Assembly (NCBI GenBank): GCA_002412795.1
Contig: DHVS01000029.1
Location: forward strand, 62,001-126,000
Reading direction: 5' to 3'
DNA from: a bacterium UBP2_UBA5202
Lineage (GTDB): Bacteria; Edwardsbacteria; AC1; EtOH8
Length of the DNA stretch: 64,000 nt
A program made the position numbers and the translations under genes. Below are positions 36,773-45,887 of the stretch, one piece after another (positions within the stretch are counted from its first letter, which is position 1; each line of letters opens with the position of its first letter). Below the pieces are notes generated by a model. That model ran no database searches. It saw nothing but the letters and a program-made list of their open reading frames with translations, and was not told the DNA's origin.

Positions 36773-36994
36773 GGGGCAAAATATTTCATGAGTTTAACCG
36801 ATTACTATTAAAACGTTTATACCGTTGTTATCTAATTGTAAGTGAAATAATTGCGTTTATAAGCCAAAGTGTTACTTTTTTACAAATCATTAACGTTTCT
36901 TTAACATGATTGCAATACCAATAAGTTAAAATAATAACTTCAAGTGTTTTATAAGGGGAATAAATATTGCATTAAAATATTGGTTTAGAACAAT

Positions 36995-37023
36995 TTGACA
37001 TCATTAGGGTCTGCCTATAAAAT
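36995..37023 (+). promoter_or_regulatory. Near-consensus promoter before the MBL-fold exported protein
   Basis: TTGACA at 36995-37000, a 17-bp spacer and TAAAAT at 37018-37023. Transcription should start near 37030. The 222 bp between 36773 and 36994 are AT-rich and show no gene or clear terminator. Confidence 0.7.
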
Positions 37024-37066
37024 TATTTGCCAGTCAACTTTTTGCGAAAAAACGAAGAGGAAAAGC

Positions 37067-40000
37067 ATGAAAAAAATAGTATGTGCCATTATCATAGCCC
37101 TTATGGCGAACATCGCTTGGGGCGCCATTTTAGTTGATGAGAACTTTGACTACCCGGCCGGGGATGATATTGTCGCGCACGGCTGGAACTACCACAGCGG
37201 AGCCACGGGTATTATTTTCGTCACCTCACCGGGACTTACTTATTCTGGTTATATTTCTTCCGGCATTGGAAACGCGGCGGATGTTGACACCACCGGCTAC
37301 GACGCAAATAAACAATTCAGCGACTCGGTGATGGTTGGGACGGTATATTCGTCTTTCATGCTTAATGTAGAAACCAACGGAGCGCCCACCGGTTATTTCT
37401 TTCACCTTGGCCCCACCACTGTTGGAACCAGTTATTGGGGGAGGGTGTGGGGGCAGAATTCAGTTACGGATAGTTTCAAATTAGGAATCAGCAAATCCAC
37501 TGAATCAGCCGGCAGCTACTCAACGGTTAATTTCGCCTTTAACCGGACTTATCTTGTAATATTGAAATATAAGTTGGTGGCGGGCACACTTAATGACACA
37601 GTCAGCTTGTTCGTTTTTGATACCGGCGTTCCCGGAACGGAGCCCGCTACACCAACAGTGGGGCCCTACATCAACACCGGCTATGCCGACGCCACCAAGC
37701 TGGGAGCTGTCTGTTTGAGGCAATATTCCGCCACCCAAAAACACTTTGTGGACGGAATCCGGGTGGGCACCACCTGGGCCGATGTCTGCCCTGCCACCAG
37801 CACGCCGTTCATCTCCGTCAATCCCGCTTCGCTCAATTTCGGCACCACGGCTTTGACCGACACTTCAGCCGAGATGAGCTATACCATCTCTGGTTCTAAC
37901 CTGACCGCCGGCATCACTGTAACCGCTCCATCCACCGATTTCAGGGTATCGCTGACCAGCGGGTCCGGCTTTACCAACACCGTTACCATACCCCAAACCG
38001 GAGGCACGGTGTCTCCGACCACGGTCTATGTCATTTTCAAACCAGCAGGAACCGAAGGCATCAAAGCAGGCAACATCACCAACACCAGCACCGGGGCCAC
38101 AGCCCAGAACGTGGCGGTCAGCGGAACCGGATCGCGGATCATGGTTTCCGGTGGCCCTCTCAGTTTCGGCGCGGTGGTGATGGGGGGATATTCCACTGAG
38201 CAAAATTATACAGTCTATGGCAAAAACCTGACCGAAGATGTAACTATCACCGCCCCCGCCAATTTCCAGGTTTCATTGACCTCCGGCTCCGGTTTTGCCA
38301 GCTCGGCCCTGCTGTTTATAGACGGAGATTCTGTGCCCCACACCACGGTTTACGCCCGGTTTGCCCCGGCCGCAACCGGCAACTTTACCGACAGCATCAG
38401 ACATTCCAGCCTGGGAGCGGTCAGCCGCTACATAAGAGTGTCCGGAAGGGGGGTGGCCGCCGAACCAACCACGCAGGCTTCGAACATAACTTTCAGCCTG
38501 GTGGACAGCCTTAAAATGACGGTGGGCTGGACCAGGGGCAATGGCGCCGGCTGCATACTGGTGGCCGCCTGCGAGAGCCCGGCGGCCGCACTGCCCCAGG
38601 ACGGCTATTATTACGCGGCCGCTGACTCCTTCGGCAAGGGGGCTTCGACCGGGGCCGGGAATTACGTGGTATACAAGGGAACCGGGAATTCCGCGGTGGT
38701 CAAAAAATTGTACGGCATCAGCACATATCATTTTGCCGTTTACGAGTACAACGGCACCGACAGTTGCGAGAACTACCTGACCTCAGGCTTTCCCACCGGA
38801 AACCGGATAACCAGGTCCATGTCGGGAGCCATCAGCCTGGCAACCATAGGATCAGCCTACAACCAGGATTTTAACAGCCTGGACACCGTTCCGGCGGTTG
38901 ATGTCCTGCCCCAGGGCTGGAATTACCGGGAGGAGGGAAGCGCCGCCAATTATTCCTATGCCGAGAACAACGGGGCCCTGAACACGGGGAACATATACAG
39001 CTACGGCCTTTCCGATAGCGCCGACCGGGCCTTCGGAGGGCTGCAGACCAGCAGCCTTGTCCCCACCATCAGCGCGGTGTTCACTAACAACACCGGAAGC
39101 ACCCTGACGGCCGTTGACATCGGATACCGGGGCGAACTGTGGCGGCTGGGCCTGCAGCGTTACGACACCCTCAAGTTTGAACTGAGTACTGCTCCCGGCG
39201 TCTGGTCGGCTTATCCCCAGCTTAATTTCGTCACTCCGGAGACCACCGGCGCCTTCGGGACCCGGGACGGCAACAACTGGCTCTACCGCCGTTATCCCTG
39301 GGCCAGCATCTCCGGCTTGAGCATACCCAACGGCGCAGATTTTAGGGTCCGCTGGCTGGATGCCAACGCCGTTAGCTATGACGACGGACTGGCCGTGGAT
39401 GATTTTTCTCTGACCCCGTTCAACGGGCGTACCATTCCCCGGATCATTTACACCTCGCCCTCCGACACCGCCCTGGATGTGGCGGTCAATGCCCCGATCA
39501 AGATCGGTTTTTCCGACACCATGAATATCTCATCGCTGGCCTATACCTGCAGCCCCAACCCCGGAGGCTGGTCGGCCTCCTGGAACAGCCCCCGCAACGA
39601 CACGGTGACCCTGACCCACAGCAACTTCGCCTACTGGACAACCTACACCTTCACCGTGACCCAGGCCCGGGACATGGAGGGCCTTGACCTGAGGCCGGGG
39701 CCCTGTCCCAATCCGTTCAGCTTCCGGACCACGGTGGACCCGGCTGCGCCGCCCATGTATATTACCATGCTCAACGTGGGTCAGGGCGATGCAATTGTGA
39801 TTAAGTCGCCTTCCGGCAAGCGCATTTTGATAGACGCCGGAGACGGGGGGGATGATGTTCAGATCTTCAATTTCATCAAGGACAGCATGGGCACGGCCAA
39901 TGCCCGGTTTCTTGACTACACCTTCCTGAGCCACTACCACGACGACCACGGCGGGGGACTGGACGAAGTGATATCCCGGCTGGACTCGCTGCGGGTGGGG

Positions 40001-41263
40001 GCTTATGACCGGGGCGATTCCAATGCTTCCGGATCAACTTACAGTAACTATCTCGATTCATTAAATGCCAAGGGCTGGCTCTCAAAACGTCATCCGGTAA
40101 TCATGGGGCAGACCTTCGATCTCGGTTATGGCGCATCCATCAAGGTGATCACATACGACGGCAAGACCCTGTCCGGCGACCGGGTTTATCCGGGCAGCAC
40201 CGACGAGAACAACCATTCCCTGGGCCTGCTGCTTAACTATGCCGACAAGTTCAAGATGGTGATGTGCGGCGACATTTCCAAGTCCGTCGAGAGGATCCTG
40301 TCGCCGGACCTGGGCGGGCGGATATCCGTGCTCAAGGCCAACCACCATGGAAGCGCTGATGCCAACGGCCTGAAATGGGTCACCGACCTTAATCCCATGG
40401 TCACCCTGATCCCGGTGGGGGACGGAAACAGCTATGGGCATGTCCACATAGGTGCCAGGGATTCGCTTTTAGCCGATCCCAAAACCAGCAAGGCTTCGGG
40501 CGACAGCAACCGGATTTACCGGACGGAATTAGGCAGCGGGGCGGCCTGCGTGGCCGGAAGGGATACCGCCATGTACGAGAACATACACATCATGGTCACT
40601 CCGGCAAATACATCATACTGTTTCAAAGTTCTAAATGACAACACCGTCTACCCCTGGTTGGGCGGAGCTCCACTGGCCGCCGGCCTGACGCAGTTGACAG
40701 CTCTGAACAGCGGCAGAAACGCCGTTGAAATCACCTGGCGCACCGAGAGCGAAAATGACTGCTACCTTTGGAAGATCGAAAGGTCCGGTCAGGCGGACCA
40801 AGGTTTTTTTGAAATCGGCGCTGTGCCCGGGAACGGCACTGTCAGCCATGCAAGCGAGTACCAGTATGAAGACTCCGGTCTGAACACCGGAACATATTAT
40901 TACCGCCTGCTGCAGATGGATAACTCGGGAAAATCAACTTACCATGGCCCGGTCAGCGTGGCTTTTGTCCAGGGCTTAGCCAATATTTTTACGCTGGCAC
41001 AATCCCGGCCCAACCCGTTCGGCCGGGGCAGCCTGGACATTTCTTACAGTCTGGACCAAAGCGATCGGGCGTCCCTTAAGATCTACAATATTCTGGGACA
41101 GGAGGTCAAAACCTTGTTTGACCGCCGGCACGAAGCAGGTTCCTTTGCGGTAAAATGGGACGGCCGGGACAACAATAGGAGGGAGGTCTCCAGCGGGATT
41201 TATTACTACCGTCTCAGTTCGGGGATCAACAGCGCCTGCAAAAAAATCACGGTCATCCGCTGA
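37067..41263 (+). CDS. Giant exported protein with ComEC-like MBL domain and sorting domain
   Basis: The 1398-residue protein starts at ATG 37067 after GAAGAGGAAA; an in-frame ATG at 36995 lies in the promoter. After a signal peptide (1-19), residues ~20-245 form a lectin-like domain shared with the proteins at 41450 and 45888. Ig-like domains follow (~250-620), then an adhesin-like jelly roll near 620-790 and a Big_5-like Ig near 795-890. Residues ~895-1190 are a metallo-beta-lactamase domain with LNVGQGDAIVIKSPSGKRIL and the HYHDDH metal motif (956-961), resembling the C-terminal ComEC domain. The end is a FlgD-like sorting domain (RPNPFGRG ... KKITVIR). Probably a surface hydrolase, perhaps a nuclease or phosphodiesterase. 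Confidence 0.85.
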   Translation: MKKIVCAIIIALMANIAWGAILVDENFDYPAGDDIVAHGWNYHSGATGIIFVTSPGLTYSGYISSGIGNAADVDTTGYDANKQFSDSVMVGTVYSSFMLNVETNGAPTGYFFHLGPTTVGTSYWGRVWGQNSVTDSFKLGISKSTESAGSYSTVNFAFNRTYLVILKYKLVAGTLNDTVSLFVFDTGVPGTEPATPTVGPYINTGYADATKLGAVCLRQYSATQKHFVDGIRVGTTWADVCPATSTPFISVNPASLNFGTTALTDTSAEMSYTISGSNLTAGITVTAPSTDFRVSLTSGSGFTNTVTIPQTGGTVSPTTVYVIFKPAGTEGIKAGNITNTSTGATAQNVAVSGTGSRIMVSGGPLSFGAVVMGGYSTEQNYTVYGKNLTEDVTITAPANFQVSLTSGSGFASSALLFIDGDSVPHTTVYARFAPAATGNFTDSIRHSSLGAVSRYIRVSGRGVAAEPTTQASNITFSLVDSLKMTVGWTRGNGAGCILVAACESPAAALPQDGYYYAAADSFGKGASTGAGNYVVYKGTGNSAVVKKLYGISTYHFAVYEYNGTDSCENYLTSGFPTGNRITRSMSGAISLATIGSAYNQDFNSLDTVPAVDVLPQGWNYREEGSAANYSYAENNGALNTGNIYSYGLSDSADRAFGGLQTSSLVPTISAVFTNNTGSTLTAVDIGYRGELWRLGLQRYDTLKFELSTAPGVWSAYPQLNFVTPETTGAFGTRDGNNWLYRRYPWASISGLSIPNGADFRVRWLDANAVSYDDGLAVDDFSLTPFNGRTIPRIIYTSPSDTALDVAVNAPIKIGFSDTMNISSLAYTCSPNPGGWSASWNSPRNDTVTLTHSNFAYWTTYTFTVTQARDMEGLDLRPGPCPNPFSFRTTVDPAAPPMYITMLNVGQGDAIVIKSPSGKRILIDAGDGGDDVQIFNFIKDSMGTANARFLDYTFLSHYHDDHGGGLDEVISRLDSLRVGAYDRGDSNASGSTYSNYLDSLNAKGWLSKRHPVIMGQTFDLGYGASIKVITYDGKTLSGDRVYPGSTDENNHSLGLLLNYADKFKMVMCGDISKSVERILSPDLGGRISVLKANHHGSADANGLKWVTDLNPMVTLIPVGDGNSYGHVHIGARDSLLADPKTSKASGDSNRIYRTELGSGAACVAGRDTAMYENIHIMVTPANTSYCFKVLNDNTVYPWLGGAPLAAGLTQLTALNSGRNAVEITWRTESENDCYLWKIERSGQADQGFFEIGAVPGNGTVSHASEYQYEDSGLNTGTYYYRLLQMDNSGKSTYHGPVSVAFVQGLANIFTLAQSRPNPFGRGSLDISYSLDQSDRASLKIYNILGQEVKTLFDRRHEAGSFAVKWDGRDNNRREVSSGIYYYRLSSGINSACKKITVIR

Positions 41264-41285
41264 ACAGACCGGGGCGTTTCTTGGC

Positions 41286-41314
41286 TTGCAATTCCTGCCC
41301 ATTTCTGCTATAAT
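41286..41314 (+). promoter_or_regulatory. tRNA-Arg promoter
   Basis: TTGCAA at 41286-41291, a 17-bp spacer and a perfect TATAAT at 41309-41314. The predicted start falls about 4 nt before the tRNA. Confidence 0.75.
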
Positions 41315-41324
41315 GCCAGAAAAT

Positions 41325-41401
41325 GCCCCTGTAGCTCAGATGGATAGAGCAACGGTTTCCTAAACCGTGTGTCGGCCGTTCAACTCGGCCCAGGGGTACC
41401 A
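41325..41401 (+). tRNA. tRNA-Arg (anticodon CCT)
   Basis: A full cloverleaf is visible. The acceptor stem GCCCCTG (41325-41331) pairs with CAGGGGT (41391-41397) with a terminal G-U. The D arm is GCTC/GAGC, the anticodon stem ACGGT/ACCGT (41352-41356 with 41364-41368) closes a 7-nt loop TTCCTAA, and the T arm is GGCCG/CGGCC around TTCAACT. The anticodon is CCT, reading AGG as arginine. CCA is encoded (41399-41401). Confidence 0.96.
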
Positions 41402-41449
41402 TATTTTAATCATCAGCAATCTAAAAACCTAAATAACAGGAGGGACACA

Positions 41450-42553
41450 ATGAGAAAATCATGGTCGGTTTTACTGCTTATATTGGCAATGGCAGGGTTT
41501 GCTTCCGGAGCACATGCTTCGATCCTCTTTACCGAGAACTTCGATTATGACGCCGGGGTTTTGGGCGACAGCTCCGGTCAGGGCAACGTCAGCGGCGGGG
41601 TCTGGGTCCATTTCTCCGGCGGGGGACTGCTGATCGAATGCGTCGACGGCAACCTGACCTATCCCACCTATGCGCCCTCCAATGTCGGCCGGATGGTCCG
41701 GATAGTCCGCCACACTCCCGGAGCAACGGCCGAGGACGTTTACCGTCAATTTACCACCCAAACCCCGGGCGTTACTCTCTACACTACATTTCTCTTTAGG
41801 GTAACCCATGATTCCATGTCACCAGATACCAGCACCCACGGGCAATACTTTACCATGCTTATGCCGAGCTCATCGACCACTAGTCATTTCGGGCGCATCA
41901 CCACCAAGATGGGCAGCACCGCGGGAAAATTCAAATTCGGACTCAGGGCTACTACCAGCAACTCGTCAACCCTGTGGACTTCTGGCGAGTACGACGTGAA
42001 CACCACTTACCTAGTGGTCATGGCCTATGAATACATCGCCGGCAACACTAATGACGTGGCTTATCTGTGGATAAATCCCTCACTTGCAGGGCCGCAACCG
42101 GCTCCCGACCTTTCACAGATCTCCGCCCTGACCACCGACCCCCCCGATGTAGCTCGTCTGGCCATCCGCCAGGGCAGCAGCTCGGGAAGCAGTTTGGTGA
42201 CGCCTGCCGCCGATATCGATGGCATACAGGTGGCAACCAGCTGGACGGATCTGACAGGTATTACCGGCCAGCCTGACAGGAATGACCTGCCTGTTGTTTT
42301 GGCTCTTAAGGCCTCGCCCAATCCGGCCGGCCGGAGTTCTCATATATCATTCAGCCTTCCCACCGCTTCAGCAGTTGAACTTTCCATCTTCAACATCGCC
42401 GGGCAGAAGGTGGCCACTTTGGCCCAGGGTCCCATGACAGCCGGCGCACATGCAGTCGAATGGAAGACAGGCAATGTTCCCAACGGAGTGTATTTCTATC
42501 AGTTGCAGACTGGAAGCCGCTCAGTCAGCCAAAAGATAGTTGTTGTCAAATAA
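41450..42553 (+). CDS. Exported lectin-like protein with sorting domain
   Basis: The 367-residue protein starts at ATG 41450 behind a strong CAGGAGGG site; an in-frame ATG at 41369 lies inside the tRNA. It has a signal peptide (1-23), then a ~250-residue lectin/jelly-roll-like domain (ENFDYDAGVLGD at its start, KFGLRATTSNSS and ARLAIRQGSSSG later) that is a paralogue of the N-terminal domains at 37067 and 45888. The last ~80 residues are a sorting domain (ASPNPAGRSSHIS ... VSQKIVVVK). It is effectively the minimal cargo unit: one domain plus a sorting signal. Ligand unknown. A perfect terminator follows. Confidence 0.82.
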   Translation: MRKSWSVLLLILAMAGFASGAHASILFTENFDYDAGVLGDSSGQGNVSGGVWVHFSGGGLLIECVDGNLTYPTYAPSNVGRMVRIVRHTPGATAEDVYRQFTTQTPGVTLYTTFLFRVTHDSMSPDTSTHGQYFTMLMPSSSTTSHFGRITTKMGSTAGKFKFGLRATTSNSSTLWTSGEYDVNTTYLVVMAYEYIAGNTNDVAYLWINPSLAGPQPAPDLSQISALTTDPPDVARLAIRQGSSSGSSLVTPAADIDGIQVATSWTDLTGITGQPDRNDLPVVLALKASPNPAGRSSHISFSLPTASAVELSIFNIAGQKVATLAQGPMTAGAHAVEWKTGNVPNGVYFYQLQTGSRSVSQKIVVVK

Positions 42554-42573
42554 TAAGAATTCATGATATGAAG

Positions 42574-42612
42574 AAAAGGGAAAAGATTGAATATTTATCT
42601 TTTCCCTTTTTT
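42574..42612 (+). terminator. Strong intrinsic terminator
   Basis: A perfect 14-bp stem (42574-42587 with 42597-42610) with a 9-nt loop runs into six T residues (42607-42612). It ends the transcript of the 41450 gene. Confidence 0.88.
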
Positions 42613-42623
42613 CTTGCAGTCTA

Positions 42624-42652
42624 TTGACTTGGCATTGGATATAGGGTATTAT
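42624..42652 (+). promoter_or_regulatory. Promoter of the sugar ABC transporter operon
   Basis: TTGACT at 42624-42629, 17-bp spacer, TATTAT at 42647-42652. The predicted start near 42659 leaves a short leader to ATG 42677 and argues against translation from the TTG at 42659. Confidence 0.7.
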
Positions 42653-42676
42653 TAAAAATTGAATTTTGTAAAATGT

Positions 42677-43630
42677 ATGGCAAATAATTACCGGGAAAAT
42701 AGCTATTGGCCCTGGCTGTTACTGCTGCCGACCATTGTGATCGTGGCGGCTTTCCGGCTGTTGCCCATGCTCTACGCACTGTTCATGAGCTTCTTCGACT
42801 GGGGGCTGGCCGGGGCCCGGCGCTTTGTGGCCTTCGGCAATTATTACAACCTGTTCCTGGATCCCAAGTTCCACAAAAGCCTGCTCAACACCTTTTACTA
42901 CGTGCTGGGGGTGGTTCCGGCCTCGCTGTTCATCGCCCTGTTCATCGCCATCCTGCTTAACCAGAAGATAAGGTTGACCCCGGTCTTCCGCACCGCTTTG
43001 TTCATACCGGTGATTACCTCCACCGTGGCGGTCTCCCTGGTCTGGAAATGGATATTCAACCCCCGGATGGGGCTGGCCAACTTCGCCCTGAAAACTTTGG
43101 GGATGAAGCCGGCCCTGTGGCTGGAGGAGCCGGCCGGGATCCTCAACCTGATGCTGGCCCCGCTCCAGATAAAACTTCCGGCGGTGCTGGCCGGGCCCAG
43201 CCTGGCCATGTGCGCCATCATCATCATGAGCATCTGGCATTCCATCGGCTACAATGTTATTATATTCCTGGCCGGTCTGCAGTCCATTCCCCGCGATTAT
43301 TACGAAGCCGCCCAGCTGGACGGGGCTGGAAAGTGGGCTACCTTCCGGAATATTACCTGGCCTCTTTTGTCTCCCATCACCTTTTACGTGCTGATCATGA
43401 CCACCATAACTTCCTTCCAGGTGTTCATCCAGATCTACACCATGCAGGGGCCGATCGGAGGGAATCCATTGGGGACCACCCGGGTGCTGGTATATTATCT
43501 TTACGAAAAAGGTTTTGCCGACTGGCAGATGGGGTATGCCAACGCCATCGCCTTCGTTCTGTTTCTGATCATATTGGGGCTTACGCTGATCCAGCGGAAG
43601 GTGGTGGAGAAGAAGGTCCATTATCAATGA
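42677..43630 (+). CDS. Sugar ABC transporter permease, MalF/UgpA type
   Basis: The 317-residue inner-membrane protein has six main hydrophobic segments and the permease signature EAAQLDGAGKWATFRNITWPLL near residues 209-230, where the EAA loop contacts the ATPase. It belongs to the carbohydrate-uptake CUT1 family. ATG 42677 is chosen over TTG 42659 because the latter coincides with the predicted transcription start. The second permease and the binding protein follow; no ATPase gene is present in this cluster, but one of the right family lies at 59152. The substrate is probably an oligosaccharide. Confidence 0.92.
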   Translation: MANNYRENSYWPWLLLLPTIVIVAAFRLLPMLYALFMSFFDWGLAGARRFVAFGNYYNLFLDPKFHKSLLNTFYYVLGVVPASLFIALFIAILLNQKIRLTPVFRTALFIPVITSTVAVSLVWKWIFNPRMGLANFALKTLGMKPALWLEEPAGILNLMLAPLQIKLPAVLAGPSLAMCAIIIMSIWHSIGYNVIIFLAGLQSIPRDYYEAAQLDGAGKWATFRNITWPLLSPITFYVLIMTTITSFQVFIQIYTMQGPIGGNPLGTTRVLVYYLYEKGFADWQMGYANAIAFVLFLIILGLTLIQRKVVEKKVHYQ

Positions 43631-43668
43631 TCAATTAACAATGAAATTCAAACTGTAAACTTATCTGA

Positions 43669-44490
43669 ATGAAGTCCAACAGTACAAAAATAATAGTATA
43701 TCTTTTGCTGACGGCCATCTCGCTGGTGATGATATTTCCCTTTGCTTGGATGATCCTGACCTCGCTGAAGACCCAGGCCGAGTCCATCGCCACGCCGCCC
43801 AAACTTCTGCCGGCGGTTCCCCAGTGGGTGAACTATCTCAACGTCTGGCGGCAGATCCCGCTGCTGCGCTATTTTATGAACACCGTCATCGTCACCGTGC
43901 TGACGCTGCTGGGCGTGATCATCACCTCCACCCTGGCAGCCTTTGCCTTTTCCTTCAAGGAATTCAAGGGGAGGGACCTCAGTTTCATGGCCCTGTTGGC
44001 CATGATGATGATCCCCCAGCCGGTTTACCTGGTGCCGGCCTACGTGATACTGGCCAAGCTCCACTGGTTGGACACTTTTTATGCCATGATCGTGCCCTGG
44101 GTGGTCAATATCCTGTCCATCTTCCTGATGCGCCAGCACTTCAAGACCATCCCCCTGAGCCTGTACGAGGCCTCCAAGATGGACGGGGCGGGGGATCTGC
44201 AGTTCATCTGGCACATCCTGCTGCCCGTCTCCAAACCGGTGATCATCACCATCAGCCTGTTCTCCGTCATCGGCAGCTGGAACAGTTTCCTGTGGCCCCT
44301 GATAGTGACCAACAGCGAAAAGATGCGGCCGCTGCAGGTGGGGCTGGCCTATTTCTCCCAGGAGCAGGGATCGCTCTGGCCCCAGCTGATGTCGGCCTCC
44401 ACCATGGTGATCATGCCGCTGATAGTCTTCTACATCTTTGCCCAGAAGCAGATCACCGAAAGCTTTGTCTCCAGCGGGATCAAGGAATAG
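43669..44490 (+). CDS. Sugar ABC transporter permease, MalG type
   Basis: This is the second CUT1 permease, 273 residues with six membrane segments. The first is at ~9-30; TSLKTQAESIATPPKLLP marks the usual first periplasmic loop, and YEASKMDGAGDLQFIWHILLP near 165-185 is the EAA loop. It ends like MalG/UgpE with SFVSSGIKE. It stands 38 bp after its partner and forms the heterodimeric channel with it. Confidence 0.93.
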   Translation: MKSNSTKIIVYLLLTAISLVMIFPFAWMILTSLKTQAESIATPPKLLPAVPQWVNYLNVWRQIPLLRYFMNTVIVTVLTLLGVIITSTLAAFAFSFKEFKGRDLSFMALLAMMMIPQPVYLVPAYVILAKLHWLDTFYAMIVPWVVNILSIFLMRQHFKTIPLSLYEASKMDGAGDLQFIWHILLPVSKPVIITISLFSVIGSWNSFLWPLIVTNSEKMRPLQVGLAYFSQEQGSLWPQLMSASTMVIMPLIVFYIFAQKQITESFVSSGIKE

Positions 44491-44500
44491 TCGCAGTGAA

Positions 44501-45865
44501 ATGAAGAGAGTATACTCAATAACTTTGTTGCTGATCCTGCTGGGCGGTTGCGGTTCCCGGAAGCAGGACGATATCACCCTGTGGCACGTGATGGGCGGGC
44601 CGCTGGGGCAGACACTGGACTCCCTTATCACCGACTTCGGGCGTGAACACCCCGGACAGCCGGTCAAAGGGGTCAGCATGGGAAGCTACACCGCGCTTTC
44701 CCAGAAACTGATGGCTTCGGTGGCCGCCGGAAACCAGCCGGCCATGTCCCAATCCTATGAAGCCTGGACCACCCAATTATTGGAAAAAGGGGCCATCAGG
44801 CCTTTCGGGGATTTCATCCAGCCGGGGCAGAAAGCAGATTCGCTGCTTTTGGAGGATATCTATCCGGTGATGAGGGAGGAATGTTCCCGGGACGGCAGAC
44901 TGGTCTCATTGCCTTTTAATAAAAGCGTCCCCATCTATTATTACAACAAGGATCTTTTCGTCAAGGCAGGGATGGACCCGGAAAAATTTCCCGAAACCTG
45001 GGCCCAGTTCATAACCGCCGCCCAAAAACTGACCTTGGACAAGGACGGCAACGGCGTTCCCGAGCAATGGGGGACGGCCTTCCCCGGCGGAGCCTCCTGG
45101 ATGTTCCAGTGTCTGCTGCTGCAGAACGGCGGGGACATCTTCGGCCCGGACAGCCAGATCGCGGCCTTTGACAGCCCCCAGGGCATAGAGGCCCTGCAAT
45201 ACCTGGTGGACCTGCTTTACAAACATAAGGTGGCCTATCTGACCACCGGCTTTGAACATCAGAACGACTTTTTATCGGGCCGGGTGGCCATGATCCAGAG
45301 TTCCTCGGCCTCTCTGGCCTACATGTCCCAGCAGAAGATCCCTTTCAAACTTGGCATCGCCGCCCTGCCGGGCAACAAGAGGAAGGCGGTGGTGCTTTCC
45401 GGCACCAATGTCATTATGTTTCGCCAGCCGGAGCAAAAGGTGATGGAACGCTGCTGGGATTTCATGTACTGGTTCCTAAGCCCGGCCCAAACCGCCCGCT
45501 GGTCGGCCAACACCAGTTATCTGCCGGTGCGGCGTTCGGCCATTAAAGAACCCGTATTAAGGAAGAAGTTTGCTCAGTATCCCGGGATGGAACAGGCCTT
45601 TCAGCAGCTGGAATACGCCTACCCCGAACCCCGCCAGGTGGCTTGGTTTCTGGGCCGCAGCATAATGGAGGAGGAAGGTCTGCAGCCGGCCTTAAAGGGT
45701 GTGATGACTCCGGCCCAGGCGTTGCATCATGCCGCTAAAAGAGTGAATCAGCAGAGCGGGGTAAATAGTTACAGCCCCTGGTTGAACTGGGCGGTGTTAT
45801 CGTTTATACTTATAATTGTAATAGTTCTGATAAGCCTTAAACTAAGAATGCTAAAGCAAAAATAA
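44501..45865 (+). CDS. Sugar ABC transporter solute-binding lipoprotein with C-terminal membrane helix
   Basis: The 454-residue protein starts at ATG 44501, 10 bp after the permease stop; an earlier in-frame ATG at 44438 would lie inside that gene and hide the lipobox. The lipoprotein signal ends at LGGC (Cys17). The fold is that of cluster B/UgpB-like binding proteins: ITLWHVMGGPLGQTLDSLI at the mature start, KSVPIYYYNKDLF near 142-154 and FPGGASWMFQCLLLQNGGD near 195-213. Unusually, the last ~28 residues are a hydrophobic helix (WAVLSFILIIVIVLISLKL) with a basic end, so the protein may be held at both ends in the inner membrane. Confidence 0.9.
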   Translation: MKRVYSITLLLILLGGCGSRKQDDITLWHVMGGPLGQTLDSLITDFGREHPGQPVKGVSMGSYTALSQKLMASVAAGNQPAMSQSYEAWTTQLLEKGAIRPFGDFIQPGQKADSLLLEDIYPVMREECSRDGRLVSLPFNKSVPIYYYNKDLFVKAGMDPEKFPETWAQFITAAQKLTLDKDGNGVPEQWGTAFPGGASWMFQCLLLQNGGDIFGPDSQIAAFDSPQGIEALQYLVDLLYKHKVAYLTTGFEHQNDFLSGRVAMIQSSSASLAYMSQQKIPFKLGIAALPGNKRKAVVLSGTNVIMFRQPEQKVMERCWDFMYWFLSPAQTARWSANTSYLPVRRSAIKEPVLRKKFAQYPGMEQAFQQLEYAYPEPRQVAWFLGRSIMEEEGLQPALKGVMTPAQALHHAAKRVNQQSGVNSYSPWLNWAVLSFILIIVIVLISLKLRMLKQK

Positions 45866-45887
45866 TTATTAAATAGAGGAACAGAAA

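Noticed and set aside
36910..36937. TTGCAA-N16-TAATAA as the promoter for the gene at 37067
   Set aside because: A much better match (TTGACA-N17-TAAAAT) lies closer, at 36995-37023.
41325..41401. tRNA-Arg as an attachment site for an integrated element
   Set aside because: No second copy of the tRNA 3' end and no integrase gene are visible in the window.
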